Shown: piece after piece, positions 16,332 through 25,417 of the stretch
Layout: each line of letters starts with the position of its first letter
How positions within the stretch are numbered: the stretch's first letter is position 1
Source: Tistrella mobilis
GTDB lineage: Bacteria > Pseudomonadota > Alphaproteobacteria > Tistrellales > Tistrellaceae
NCBI RefSeq assembly: GCF_041468085.1
Contig: NZ_CP121015.1
Coordinates: 1 to 64,000 of the forward strand
Direction: 5' to 3'
DNA: 64,000 bases
Made by a program: the position numbers and the translations under genes
The notes under the pieces: generated by a model
The model's database searches: none
Told to the model about the DNA's origin: nothing
Seen by the model: only the letters and a program-made list of their open reading frames with translations

Positions 16332-19300
16332 TCAGGCGGCACCTCCCGCCAGCTGCGACGACAGCGAGCTGCGCAGGCGGCTGTTCTGGCGGGCGAATTC
16401 CTCGTCGAAGGATCGCCGGCTGCCCACCGGGTCTTCGAACCGGCGCAGCGACGGGGCATAGGGCTGGGCGGCGGCGGTGCTTTCGGGGGTGGAGCCGCCG
16501 AGCGTGGCTTCGGGCTGGCCATTGCCGTTGGCGCCGCCGCTGGTGCCGGTCTGGCCCGCACTATTGGCCAGGTCGATACTGCCGGCGGCAATGAAATAGC
16601 TGCCGAGCACCATATTCGCGACACCGGTGATCGATGCCCACCACTTCGAGTCGATGCCAAAGAAGGTTTTGGTGGCGGCCGTCGCGGCCGCGGTCACCCG
16701 CTCGCCCGTGTTGGCGGCCGAGAAGGCGGCGGTGCCGGTCAGATCGGCGAGGGCGATATCGACGCTGGAGACTTCCGAGAGGCCATAGAGCGTGACGCTC
16801 CGCGTTCCCTGATAGGCCTTGTAGGCGCCGCCGATGGCCGAGGCCGCCGAGGTCACCACCGAGGCGACGCCGAAGGCGAGCGAGGCGATGTTGAGATTGC
16901 GGATGGTCTCGGACCGGTCCCAGCCATTGGCCTCGTCGACCACGGTCATGATCGCGCTGGTCAGGCCCAGTGTGGCGCTGACGAAGCCCAGCCCCGCCCC
17001 CACCATGCCGAGTACGGCGAGCGCGCCGATCGAGGCGCCGCCGGTGGGGATCGCCGCCACCACCAGCACGGCGGCCAGCAGGAAGCCCAGGATGGCGAGG
17101 CCCAGATTCCAGCCGCTGCTGAGCAGGCCGCTCGGGTCCGACAGGTTCACCGGGTCGCCGCGGCAATAGCCATAGGCGTTGTAGCCGGCGCCGCCGAACA
17201 CGGCATAGGGGTCGGGGCTGAGGAAGACCATCAGTTCGGGGCAATAGGCCCGCCGCCCCTGGCCCAGATGGTAGAGCCCGGCCATGGCGTCCAGCCGCTC
17301 GCCGTTGAAGGCGACGCGGTTGCGATCGATCAGCGGGGTTGCCGCCGTCACCCCGGCCGGGCCGGCGCCGCCATAGGGGGTGTAGATGATGCCGGCCGTC
17401 GCGCCGCCGTCACCCACCGATCCGATGACGCCGCCGGTGGTGTCGAGCAGATTTTCACGCAGCTGCGTGACGCCGTCCCGGGTCAGCACCTGGCCGCGGG
17501 TGGCCGCGCCCTCGCGCCGATAGCGCAGGGTATTGCTGCCCTGGCGCTCGGCGATCAGCCCCTCTTCGCCGTAATCCAGATGCAGCGGCGGCGCCCCGGG
17601 GGCCGTCTGGGTCACCAGCCGGTTTTCGGCATCATAGACATAGCCGCCCGCGGTGGAGCAGGCGACCAGCCGGCCGAAACCGTCCCAGGTGAAGCGCCGG
17701 CCGGCGCCGTCATCGGTCATATTGCCGTCGGCATCATAGGAAAGCCGTCGGGTGCCGGCGGGGTTGGTGGTGCGGATCTCGACCAGTTTCGTGGGGTTGG
17801 TGGTGGCGAAGATCCGGTCGGCGCGGTTGCTGCTGCCGTCGGTGAAGCTGGTGGTACAGCTGGTGATGTTGTCCAGCGCATCGAAGGTGAAGCTCTGCGC
17901 CGCGATCGCGCGGCCCTGGGGATCCCTCGGATATTCGCTGCCGGTGCACGCATAGCCGGTCAGCCGGCCATAGGCGTCGTAGGTGAACCGCTCGTCGGCG
18001 ATCGTCGCGCCGTTGCCGGCGGTGGTCAGACGCCGCGACAGATTGCCGTTCTTCAGATAGCTGCGGCTCACCCGGCGCTGCAGCGTGCCGTTCAGCGTGA
18101 AATCGCGAGAGGCCTCGCGGCCGTAACCGTCGAAGGCAAGGGTGGTGACCAGGGTGCGGCCGCCTTCGGTGATGGTGGAGGCGAGCGGCCGGCCGTGGCT
18201 GTCATAGCTTTGGGTGATGGTGCTGCCGCCGCTGGTGATCTTCACCAGCCGGCCGGCGCTGTCATAGCTGCGGGTCTCGGCATCGCCCACCGGCGCCTCC
18301 ATCCGGGTCAGCCGGCCGCCGGGCGACCAGGTGAAGCGGGTGATGGTATCGGTGCCGTCGGTGTTCACCGTCTGGCTGGTCGGGAATTCATAGCCGTCAT
18401 ACGACCGGTCGCGCCGGGCGCTGGCGTTGGTGCTGCGGGTCAGCCGGCCGCTGGCGGGGGCATAGGCGTAGTCCGAGCTGCTGCCGTCGTCGAGCGTGAT
18501 CCGGGTCAGTGCCTTCTGCGCCGGATCATAGGTGTAATGACGCCGGGTACCGGCCGGCGTGGTGCGGCTGGCGGGTTCGGGATTGACGCCGTTATAGGCA
18601 AGCGTGGTGACACCGTCGCCCAGGCTTTCGGCGACCAGCCGGCCGACGCCGTCATGGCTGCGGGTGCCGAGCCGGGTGCCGTTCACCGTGACGGTGGCAT
18701 GAAGTTCAGCGGCGCTGCCCGGGGCATAGCCCAGCGTCACGCTGCGTGCCGCCGTGCCGTCGGCGGGGGTGGTGGTGCTGCCGGTCATCCGGTCGAAGGC
18801 GTCGTAGCTGTAGCGGGTGACGTTGCCGTCGACATCGGTCAGGCTGATGCAGCGGCCGAAGCCGTCATAGCCGCGGGTCAGGGTCTGCAGCCGGTTGCCG
18901 GCCGTGTCCACCTGCACCACGCCGGCCGGCTTGTCGAAGCCGTTGAAGCTGGTCACCGTGGTGTTCAGCCCCTGTGTGCCCGTGGTCATGGTGTTGGCGA
19001 CCCGGTCGCGCACCGACAGGGTCACGCTGCCATCGGGATTGGTGGTGGTGACCAGATCGTTCCAGCCGTTATAGCCATAGCGGCTGACGAGCGACAGCTG
19101 TGCCGCCCCCGGCGGCTGGTCGAAGGTGGTTTCGCTCGCCTTGCGGCTCAACCGGTCCCAGGTGGTGGTGCTGATCGGCCGTTCGCCCCCCTGCTGGATC
19201 TCGACCGAGGCGACGATGCGGCCCATGCCGTCATAGCGGCTGACATAGGTCTTGCCCAGCGCATCCACCGTGCGCAGCTCGGCCGGTGTCGATGCCACCC

Positions 19301-21164
19301 CGCTCGACCAGGTGGCGAAACGATAGGTGTACTGGCGGCTTGCCGCCGCAGCGGTATCGGGGGCGGTGGTTTCCGACGTCACCCGGCCGGCGGCGTCGTA
19401 GGTATAGCGGATGATGGTGCCGGAACTGGCCTGGGCTTCGATCAGCGCATCGACGGCGGGCAGAAGGCGCCGGGACGAGACGGCCTTGGTGCCGTCATGG
19501 CCGGTGATGATGCGGGCCTCGGTCAGCTCGGCGCCGGTGGCGGCATACATGAAGTCGGTGGTGGTGGTCCGCCCGTCCAGCACCGTCACCTGCCGCTGGG
19601 GCCGGCCATGGATCAGCGGTTGCGCGCTGTTGCCGATCATGGTCCAGGTGATCGTGGCGCCGCCGCTGACGCTGTCGGTCAGCGGCTGGACATAGCTGCC
19701 GCTGCCGCCCAGCCGGGTGATCTGCTGATAGGTGGTCGCAACCTCGCGCGCGGTGCCGCCGCCGGCCGGTACGGCACGTTCCACCGCACGGAAGCGCACG
19801 AACAGCCCGTTCGGCTCGGGCGGGCAGCGCCCCGGCGTGCCGCCGACCGGATAGTAGTCATAGGCCAGCTGCAGCCCCGACGGTTCGGTTTTCGACAGCA
19901 GGTTGCCGTAGTCGTCGGTCGACATCAGCGTGGTCTCGGTCCGCGAGGCGCCATTGGCGCCGAAGGTCGTGACCGTGCTTTTCGCCAGCTGCAGATTGGC
20001 CGGCTGGTTGACGAAATTGGTGTTCGGCAGCTCGTTATAGGTGATGTCGGTGGTCTTGGTGACGCCGGCCTGTTCCTGGTGTTCCCGCGTCATCAGATGG
20101 AATTTGTTGTAGGTGGTGGTCACCTTGCTCAACACCGCATTGCCGGCATCCGGATCCACCGTGCTCGCCTCGCACCAGTAGCTGTAGACGCCGGGCACCC
20201 GGTACAGATTGTCGGTGCCGGCGACGAAGCCGCCCGAGAAAGGATAGCCGGTGAAATTCGTGGTCGTGCTGTAGCGATAGCGGGTCACCATCGCCGGCAA
20301 CCCCGCCTCCTGGCGGCCGCCGGCGGGCTGGCGCTCCCAGACGGTGACGGCCGGCAGATAGGTGTTGTTGTAATAGGGCAGGCCACGCTCCAGATAGGTC
20401 ACCAGCTCCAGCCCGCCCATCGGGGTCTCGATGCGGGTGATGCCGCGCATGCCGTTGGCGAATGTCTGGTAACGGTAGCGGCGCACCTGTTCGGGGGCGG
20501 CCGCCGCATCGAAGGGCATGGAAATCTCGGTCAGCTGACCGTTGGCGACGGTGAAGGCCACCGCACTCCGCCGGCCGCCGGTGGCCATGGTGGTGACGCG
20601 CGAGATGGTGCCCGAGACATAGCTCGCCTCAAGGAACACGGTGCCGGTCTGCTCGCCGGTCACCCGGGTCAGCCAGCCGCCGGTCGAATAGTCCAGCCGC
20701 TGGCTTTCGCCGCTCTCCCAGGTCAGCCGGGTGGTGCGATAGGGGCCGGTGCCGGTGGGCCGCGTCAGGGTTTCGGTCACGCCGTCGGCATACATCACCT
20801 CCAGCGTGGCGGTCGCCGTGCGCCGGACCTCGACATTCTTCAGCTTCTTGTCCTGGAAGGTCAGCAGCTGGCCCACCGCCGGCAGCGGGTTCGCCTTGTA
20901 GCGTTCGCCCGTCGACAGGCTGAGCACCAGATTGGCGATGTCGAAGCTGGTCACGTTCAGCGACCAGCCGATGCCATAGCCGTCATTGCTGGTCTTGGCC
21001 ATGGAGAAGGTCAGGGTCAGGTCGCGGGTGCCGGTGGCGCCGCCGCCTTCGGGGCGCAGCGTCACCAGCGTCACCACGGCGCTGTACTGGCCGGTGCGCA
21101 TGTCCACCCGGCCATCCTGATAGGAACTGAAATTGAAGGCGTTGGAATAGATCTGGTCGGTCAT
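16332..21164 (-). CDS. RHS/YD-repeat protein with C-terminal membrane-active-looking tail
   Basis: 1610 residues, no signal peptide. Residues about 30-200 form the N-terminal part (GTRDLTLTFSMAKTSNDGYG). Residues 250-1280 hold many YD/RHS repeats such as YTYDAAGRVTSE, YDGMGRIVAS, GYDGFGRCISL and YSYDAFDRMTG, which build a beta-cocoon shell. The RHS core (FNGERLDAMAGLYHLGQGRR to GDPVNLSDPSGL) ends near residue 1343. The last 265 residues start with hydrophobic Ala/Gly-rich segments (LAILGFLLAAVLVVAAIP, LAVLGMVGAGLGFVSATLGL) and end in a hydrophilic FEDPVGSRRSFDEEFARQN tail, the place where RHS proteins carry a toxin. No immunity gene follows. Two partner genes lie directly upstream in the same direction. 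Secretion route is unknown: no VgrG, PAAR or Tc subunits are in the window. Confidence 0.85.
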   Translation of the reverse strand: MTDQIYSNAFNFSSYQDGRVDMRTGQYSAVVTLVTLRPEGGGATGTRDLTLTFSMAKTSNDGYGIGWSLNVTSFDIANLVLSLSTGERYKANPLPAVGQLLTFQDKKLKNVEVRRTATATLEVMYADGVTETLTRPTGTGPYRTTRLTWESGESQRLDYSTGGWLTRVTGEQTGTVFLEASYVSGTISRVTTMATGGRRSAVAFTVANGQLTEISMPFDAAAAPEQVRRYRYQTFANGMRGITRIETPMGGLELVTYLERGLPYYNNTYLPAVTVWERQPAGGRQEAGLPAMVTRYRYSTTTNFTGYPFSGGFVAGTDNLYRVPGVYSYWCEASTVDPDAGNAVLSKVTTTYNKFHLMTREHQEQAGVTKTTDITYNELPNTNFVNQPANLQLAKSTVTTFGANGASRTETTLMSTDDYGNLLSKTEPSGLQLAYDYYPVGGTPGRCPPEPNGLFVRFRAVERAVPAGGGTAREVATTYQQITRLGGSGSYVQPLTDSVSGGATITWTMIGNSAQPLIHGRPQRQVTVLDGRTTTTDFMYAATGAELTEARIITGHDGTKAVSSRRLLPAVDALIEAQASSGTIIRYTYDAAGRVTSETTAPDTAAAASRQYTYRFATWSSGVASTPAELRTVDALGKTYVSRYDGMGRIVASVEIQQGGERPISTTTWDRLSRKASETTFDQPPGAAQLSLVSRYGYNGWNDLVTTTNPDGSVTLSVRDRVANTMTTGTQGLNTTVTSFNGFDKPAGVVQVDTAGNRLQTLTRGYDGFGRCISLTDVDGNVTRYSYDAFDRMTGSTTTPADGTAARSVTLGYAPGSAAELHATVTVNGTRLGTRSHDGVGRLVAESLGDGVTTLAYNGVNPEPASRTTPAGTRRHYTYDPAQKALTRITLDDGSSSDYAYAPASGRLTRSTNASARRDRSYDGYEFPTSQTVNTDGTDTITRFTWSPGGRLTRMEAPVGDAETRSYDSAGRLVKITSGGSTITQSYDSHGRPLASTITEGGRTLVTTLAFDGYGREASRDFTLNGTLQRRVSRSYLKNGNLSRRLTTAGNGATIADERFTYDAYGRLTGYACTGSEYPRDPQGRAIAAQSFTFDALDNITSCTTSFTDGSSNRADRIFATTNPTKLVEIRTTNPAGTRRLSYDADGNMTDDGAGRRFTWDGFGRLVACSTAGGYVYDAENRLVTQTAPGAPPLHLDYGEEGLIAERQGSNTLRYRREGAATRGQVLTRDGVTQLRENLLDTTGGVIGSVGDGGATAGIIYTPYGGAGPAGVTAATPLIDRNRVAFNGERLDAMAGLYHLGQGRRAYCPELMVFLSPDPYAVFGGAGYNAYGYCRGDPVNLSDPSGLLSSGWNLGLAILGFLLAAVLVVAAIPTGGASIGALAVLGMVGAGLGFVSATLGLTSAIMTVVDEANGWDRSETIRNLNIASLAFGVASVVTSAASAIGGAYKAYQGTRSVTLYGLSEVSSVDIALADLTGTAAFSAANTGERVTAAATAATKTFFGIDSKWWASITGVANMVLGSYFIAAGSIDLANSAGQTGTSGGANGNGQPEATLGGSTPESTAAAQPYAPSLRRFEDPVGSRRSFDEEFARQNSRLRSSLSSQLAGGAA

Positions 21165-21240
21165 GATCGGGCTCCTCCCCCCGCGGCGCGCAACGACCGG
21201 AAAGGGCGGGGCAGGCGCGGGACCGGCCCCGCCCGCCGGG

Positions 21241-22203
21241 TCAGGCGTTGCCCAGCGTCAGCGTGTTGCCGGAATCGCTGTTGTTGGCCTTCAGCGTGAA
21301 GCGGCTGACGCAGCCCAGATTGTCGGTGATCGTCCAGTAGAGATAATTGTCGTAGGTGGGCGTGCAGCTGTGGCTGTCGCAGAGATAGCGCGCCGCCCGC
21401 ATCAGCCCGGCGCCGTTGGCGAGCGGCACCTGGGTGCCGGCATAGCCGCTGTTCGGCAGGTTGCCGATATCACCCAGCGTCAGCGAGGTGACGGTATAGC
21501 GGATCGCCATGCCCAGCCGGGTGGAGCTGTCATGGTTGATTGCCGACGCATAATACAGTTTCGACGTCCAATAGCCGGCATTCGAGAAGGACTCGTCATA
21601 GATCTTCAGCGACGAGGGCAGCGTCCAGTAATAGACGTCGACGTCGATATAGTCACCCTTCTGCCATTCGGTGTTGTAGGCGTCGTCGCGCCGATAGGCC
21701 ATCTCACCCACGGTGATCACATAGGGCCGCTGGGGGGCGATGGTGATCTTGGATTCGAACACCGCCCCGCCGCCATCGTCGAAATGGGTGGTGTAGGTCT
21801 TGCCGTCGTCCAGGCGGATGCGGGCCATGAACTGGTAGTTCTGCAACGGGTTGACCCGGCTGTCGCAGCGCAGATAGCGCTTCACGACATCGGCCGCCCG
21901 CACCTCGGGCATGGCGGTGGCCTCGGCGCGGTAGCTGCTGCCGCGCAGGCCCTGGTCATAGCGGTTGGCGGTGGTGTCGCAGAACCAGCCGACCGGCAGG
22001 CCGGCATTGATGTTGGCGGAATATTCCACCACCGTCACGCTGTTGGTCTCGGACGAACTCAGCGGCGTGGGGACGCCATTGACCAGCTTCTGCACGTTGA
22101 CGGCCACCACCACCTGCTGATTGCCGTTGGCATAAAGCGCGCTGGTATAGCTTTCGTTACCGCCGATGATGTTGATGGTGAACAGGCTCAGGGACATGCT
22201 CAT
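21241..22203 (-). CDS. Hypothetical protein next to RHS gene
   Basis: 320 residues, starting ATG 22203 or 22197. No signal peptide; mostly beta-strand composition, with several cysteines (FCDTTANRYDQ, YLRCDSRVN, CDSHSCTPTYDNYLYWT). No family recognised. It ends about 75 bp before the RHS start codon. An earlier gene of unknown function is 12 bp upstream. The order small gene, this gene, RHS suggests a shared function such as chaperone, adaptor or cap of the RHS protein. Confidence 0.65.
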   Translation of the reverse strand: MSMSLSLFTINIIGGNESYTSALYANGNQQVVVAVNVQKLVNGVPTPLSSSETNSVTVVEYSANINAGLPVGWFCDTTANRYDQGLRGSSYRAEATAMPEVRAADVVKRYLRCDSRVNPLQNYQFMARIRLDDGKTYTTHFDDGGGAVFESKITIAPQRPYVITVGEMAYRRDDAYNTEWQKGDYIDVDVYYWTLPSSLKIYDESFSNAGYWTSKLYYASAINHDSSTRLGMAIRYTVTSLTLGDIGNLPNSGYAGTQVPLANGAGLMRAARYLCDSHSCTPTYDNYLYWTITDNLGCVSRFTLKANNSDSGNTLTLGNA

Positions 22204-22215
22204 CGGGTGATCTCC

Positions 22216-22761
22216 TCAGAGCAGCTTGGAGACGAGGGTGAAGCCGATGAACGGATCGGCCAGTTCCTCATGCACGCGCAGATCGTAGCGGTCGGCCAGA
22301 TCCTCGGGCAGCGGATGGAAGATCGCCAGCAGCATGGCCCGGGTCTCGGGCGTGGTCAGGAAGAAATACTGGTTGGCATGGGGCGCCGAGCGGTAATAGG
22401 TCAGCACGGCGCGCCGGATGGCGGCGGAAAACCGCTCGTGGTTCGACGGCCCTTCCGTGGCCGACAGGCGGCAGAGATTGCGCAGGTTCTGCCCGCCATC
22501 GGCCAGCGAGATGCGGATCACGCGGTGATCCAGCTTGGGCACGAAACTGCCGCCGCGATTGGTGGCGTAGAGGATGTTCTCGAAGGCGTCGACCTGGGTC
22601 AGAAAGGCCGGCGTCTCGAATTCCATCAGATAGCGCTGGCCGTCGAAGACGACCGGCACGGCTTCCAGATTGCGCGACAGCGCGTGGATCCCGCCGACCC
22701 ACGTCGCACCATGGGCCCTGGCGAACAGATCGTCCGCCAGGCCCGTCCTCATCAGTCGCAT
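22216..22761 (-). CDS. Hypothetical protein, first gene of the RHS cluster
   Basis: 181 residues from ATG 22761, which has GGAGGGGA ten bases upstream; an in-frame start at 22791 has none. Soluble, no motif recognised; it contains QRYLMEFETPAFLTQVDAF and YFFLTTPETRAMLLAIFHPL. It is separated by 12 bp from the 320-residue gene and is probably co-transcribed with it and with the RHS gene. Confidence 0.65.
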   Translation of the reverse strand: MRLMRTGLADDLFARAHGATWVGGIHALSRNLEAVPVVFDGQRYLMEFETPAFLTQVDAFENILYATNRGGSFVPKLDHRVIRISLADGGQNLRNLCRLSATEGPSNHERFSAAIRRAVLTYYRSAPHANQYFFLTTPETRAMLLAIFHPLPEDLADRYDLRVHEELADPFIGFTLVSKLL

Positions 22762-22904
22762 CAGTCTCGGCTCCCCTCCGGGTGCGACCATCCATCGGCA
22801 CGAGCAGGGGCGCGTGCCGGCAGCGGCCCGCCACGGGGTGGCGGGCCCGACATGTCGCTGATTGACGTCTTTGGTTGCATAAGAGGAGCCGCGGTCGCCT
22901 CAGT

Positions 22905-22985
22905 GGACAGGCTAGGCAAATCCCGCACGGCCGTAAATTGAAATATGAGGTTGTTTATAAACTTATTTTAGCGAAATCGGGCCGG
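22905..22985. promoter_or_regulatory. AT-rich promoter region of the RHS operon
   Basis: A distinct AT patch (AATTGAAATATGAGG and TTTATAAACTTATTTTAG pieces) in otherwise about 70% GC DNA, upstream of the first RHS-cluster gene and downstream of a convergent TetR gene end. On the minus strand it offers TATAAA and TAAAAT-like boxes. AT-rich promoters before RHS cassettes fit acquired DNA silenced by nucleoid proteins; this last point is inference. Confidence 0.45.
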
Positions 22986-23038
22986 TTGTGTGCTCTGCGC
23001 CAAACGTTTCTCCAGGCGGAACGTGTTGCATTCTGCAG

Positions 23039-23635
23039 CTATGCTGCCGGTGCGCCGAAGCGCAGCCCGTCGACCAGCAGGCCCAGCATGCGCTGGACAT
23101 GCGCGGCGCCGTCCGGGCCCTCTGCGGCGGCAAGATTGCCGATCGCGCACAGAAGATCCCAGGCGGCGACATCGCCGCGGATCGCACCCGCCGCCGCCGC
23201 CCTTTCCAGCAGGGTGGTCAGCGCCGGCTCGAAGCGGCTGCGGAAATGGTCGGGCAGGGTGTCGAAGGCGGGGTCGCCCGACCGGAGCGCCACGGCCAGG
23301 CCCTTCTTGGTGTTGAGGAACGCGGCATAGCGCCGAAGCCACAGGGCCAGCGCCTCGCCCGGCGGATGGGCGGCAGCCAGGCCTGTGGCCTCGGCTGCGC
23401 AGCCGTCGACCTCGCGCCGGAAGACGGCCGCCACCAGATCGGCGCGCTTGGGGAAGCGGCGATAGAGCGTGCCGACGCCGACCCCCGCCCGCGCTGCGAT
23501 CTCGCGCGCCGGCGCATCGACGCCCGCCGCGGCGAAGACCGCCTTTGCCGCCTCCAGCAGGGCATCTTCGCTGCGCTGCGCATCGGCGCGCAACCGCCGG
23601 CCGCTGCCGGTCTCTGCCGTCTCATCCCCGTTCAA
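23039..23635 (-). CDS. TetR/AcrR family transcriptional regulator
   Basis: 198 residues from TTG 23635, chosen because GGAGG stands seven bases upstream and because longer versions would read through the operators. Helix-turn-helix VDAPAREIAARAGVGVGTLYRRF. C-terminal SbtR-like domain (FEPALTTLLERAAAAGAI). Divergent from an alpha/beta hydrolase gene. Confidence 0.85.
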   Translation of the reverse strand: MNGDETAETGSGRRLRADAQRSEDALLEAAKAVFAAAGVDAPAREIAARAGVGVGTLYRRFPKRADLVAAVFRREVDGCAAEATGLAAAHPPGEALALWLRRYAAFLNTKKGLAVALRSGDPAFDTLPDHFRSRFEPALTTLLERAAAAGAIRGDVAAWDLLCAIGNLAAAEGPDGAAHVQRMLGLLVDGLRFGAPAA

Positions 23636-23690
23636 ACACCTGCCTCCACCAGCGGAACCGGCCCAGGGGCACAGCTTGCCGCTTGATAAA

Positions 23691-23737
23691 CGGAACGCGG
23701 TTCCGTATATCTCGATCACAGACGGAACGTGGTTCCG
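23691..23737. promoter_or_regulatory. Twin TetR operators CGGAAC-N3-GTTCCG
   Basis: Two perfect 15-bp palindromes, CGGAACGCGGTTCCG at 23691-23705 and CGGAACGTGGTTCCG at 23723-23737, 32 bp centre to centre (three helical turns). They lie between the TetR gene and the hydrolase it presumably represses. Confidence 0.75.
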
Positions 23738-23833
23738 TTTAAGCGGATCACCCTGCCTCTTCCTGTTCTACAGGCGGCGCCGCTGTCCCGCCACGTGCAA
23801 CCTCACCTCTCCGCTGACCGAAGGTGTCCTGTC

Positions 23834-24844
23834 ATGACCGATCTGATCCGGGCGGCCCGGCATCTGCCGGCGCGCGCGCCCGTGGCCACCCTGTCGGTGG
23901 CGCCGCTTCACATCCGGGTTCCCGGCCGGCCGCGGCCGCTGGCGCTGCGCGTCACCCTGCCGGTGCCCACCCTGCCGGTACTGGAAGGGGGGAGCGATCC
24001 TCTGCCGGTGGTGCTGCTGTCTCACGGCCATGGGCCGTCGCTCTATCTGTCGTCGCTGGACGGTTATGCGCCGCTGGCGGGCTTCCTCGCCGGGCAGGGT
24101 TTCGCGGTGATCCAGCCCACCCATGCCAGCTCACGCGCGGGCGGGCTCGGCGCCGATGCGCCGGGCGCGCCGCTGTTCTGGCGGATGCGGGTGGCCGAGA
24201 TGACGGCGATCCTCGACCGGCTGGACGAGATTGCGGCCATGATCCCCGGCGCGCCCCCCATCCCCGGCGCTCCCCCACGGCTGGACCGGGACCGTATCGC
24301 CGCCATCGGCCATTCCATGGGCGGCCAGACCGTCGGCATGCTGCTGGGGGCGCGCCTGACCGACCCGACCGACCCGGCGGCGCAGGATGTCGGCCTGATC
24401 GAGCCGCGGATCCGCGCCGGTGTTCTGCTTGCCGCCCCCGGCCGTGGCGGCGACGCGTTGAGCGCCCATGCCGCCGCCGCCTGGCCGGCGCTGAACCCCG
24501 ATTTCAGCCACATGACCACGCCCTCGCTGGTGGTCTGCGGCGACCGCGACGACAACCCGCATCTGACCACCATGGGCCCCGCCTGGCATGCCGACCCCTT
24601 CCATCTCAGCCCCGGCGCCCGCGCCCTGCTGACGCTGGCCGGCGCCGGCCACGGCCTGGGCGGCATCGCAGGCTATGATGCGAAGGAAACCGACGACGAA
24701 GACCCCGACCGCCTGGAAGCCACCCGCCGCCTGACGGCGGCCTGGCTGCGCTCCACCCTCGACCCCACCGACCCGGTATGGGAGCAGGCGGTGGCGGCGC
24801 TCCGCGCGCATGCGCCGGGGTTGGGGTGGGTGGAGGGGCGGTGA
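23834..24844 (+). CDS. Alpha/beta hydrolase (PAF-acetylhydrolase/chlorophyllase-like)
   Basis: 336 residues from ATG 23834. Contains LPVVLLSHGHGPSLYLSSLD for the oxyanion region, the nucleophile elbow AIGHSMGGQTVG, an acid candidate in VVCGDRDDNPH, and a late His in LTLAGAGHGLGGI. No signal peptide. Regulated by the divergent TetR protein through the twin operators. The family is an ester or lactone hydrolase; substrate unknown. Confidence 0.85.
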   Translation: MTDLIRAARHLPARAPVATLSVAPLHIRVPGRPRPLALRVTLPVPTLPVLEGGSDPLPVVLLSHGHGPSLYLSSLDGYAPLAGFLAGQGFAVIQPTHASSRAGGLGADAPGAPLFWRMRVAEMTAILDRLDEIAAMIPGAPPIPGAPPRLDRDRIAAIGHSMGGQTVGMLLGARLTDPTDPAAQDVGLIEPRIRAGVLLAAPGRGGDALSAHAAAAWPALNPDFSHMTTPSLVVCGDRDDNPHLTTMGPAWHADPFHLSPGARALLTLAGAGHGLGGIAGYDAKETDDEDPDRLEATRRLTAAWLRSTLDPTDPVWEQAVAALRAHAPGLGWVEGR

Positions 24845-24925
24845 GGGCTGCACCGAAATGTCGCGCGGCGGAAAAATATTCTTCTGATATGCTTCTTTAT
24901 GTCGCCGCGATCCGGAGCCTGCCCC

Positions 24926-25399
24926 ATGGACGACGTGACCATCGCCCGCGCCCTTCACGTTCTGGCGGTCCTGCACTGGATCGGCGGATTATGGCTGGTG
25001 ACCCTGGTGCTGCTGCCGGCGGTGGGGCGGATGGCGGAGCCGGCCCGGCGGCTGGAGGTGTTCGAGGCGATCGAGGGGCGGTTTTCGGGCCAGGCGCGGG
25101 TGTCGGTGGTGCTGGCCGGGCTGTCGGGGTTCTGGATGACCTGGCGGATGGATGCCTGGTGGCGCTTCGCCGAGCCCGGCTATTGGTGGATGCATGCCAT
25201 GGTGGCGCTTTGGGCGGTGTTTGCGGTGATCCTGCTGATCGCCGAGCCGCTGGTGCTGCATGCCTGGTTCCACCGTGCCGCCGCCAGCCGGCCCGAGGCG
25301 GTGTACCGGCTGGTGCTGCGCGCCCATCGGCTGCTGGCGGCGGTGGCCGCGGTGACGGTGGCGGGCGCCGTGGCCGGCGCCCATGGCATGCTGTTCTGA
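24926..25399 (+). CDS. CopD-like membrane protein
   Basis: 157 residues from ATG 24926. Four membrane segments with conserved HVLAVLHWIGGLWLVTLVLL, GYWWMHAMVALWAVFAVILL and LRAHRLLAAVAAVT. His-bearing helices resemble CopD/DUF2269-type membrane proteins that may bind haem or copper. Convergent with the MDR oxidoreductase gene, 18 bp between stops. Confidence 0.65.
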   Translation: MDDVTIARALHVLAVLHWIGGLWLVTLVLLPAVGRMAEPARRLEVFEAIEGRFSGQARVSVVLAGLSGFWMTWRMDAWWRFAEPGYWWMHAMVALWAVFAVILLIAEPLVLHAWFHRAAASRPEAVYRLVLRAHRLLAAVAAVTVAGAVAGAHGMLF

Positions 25400-25417
25400 T
25401 CGGCGCGGGGGCGCCGG

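Noticed and set aside
15246-21299. A 2017-codon open frame antisense to the aldehyde dehydrogenase and RHS genes
   Set aside because: High-GC antisense shadow: Gly/Ala/Arg/His-rich low-complexity translation with no domain, running opposite to a real gene with clear YD repeats.
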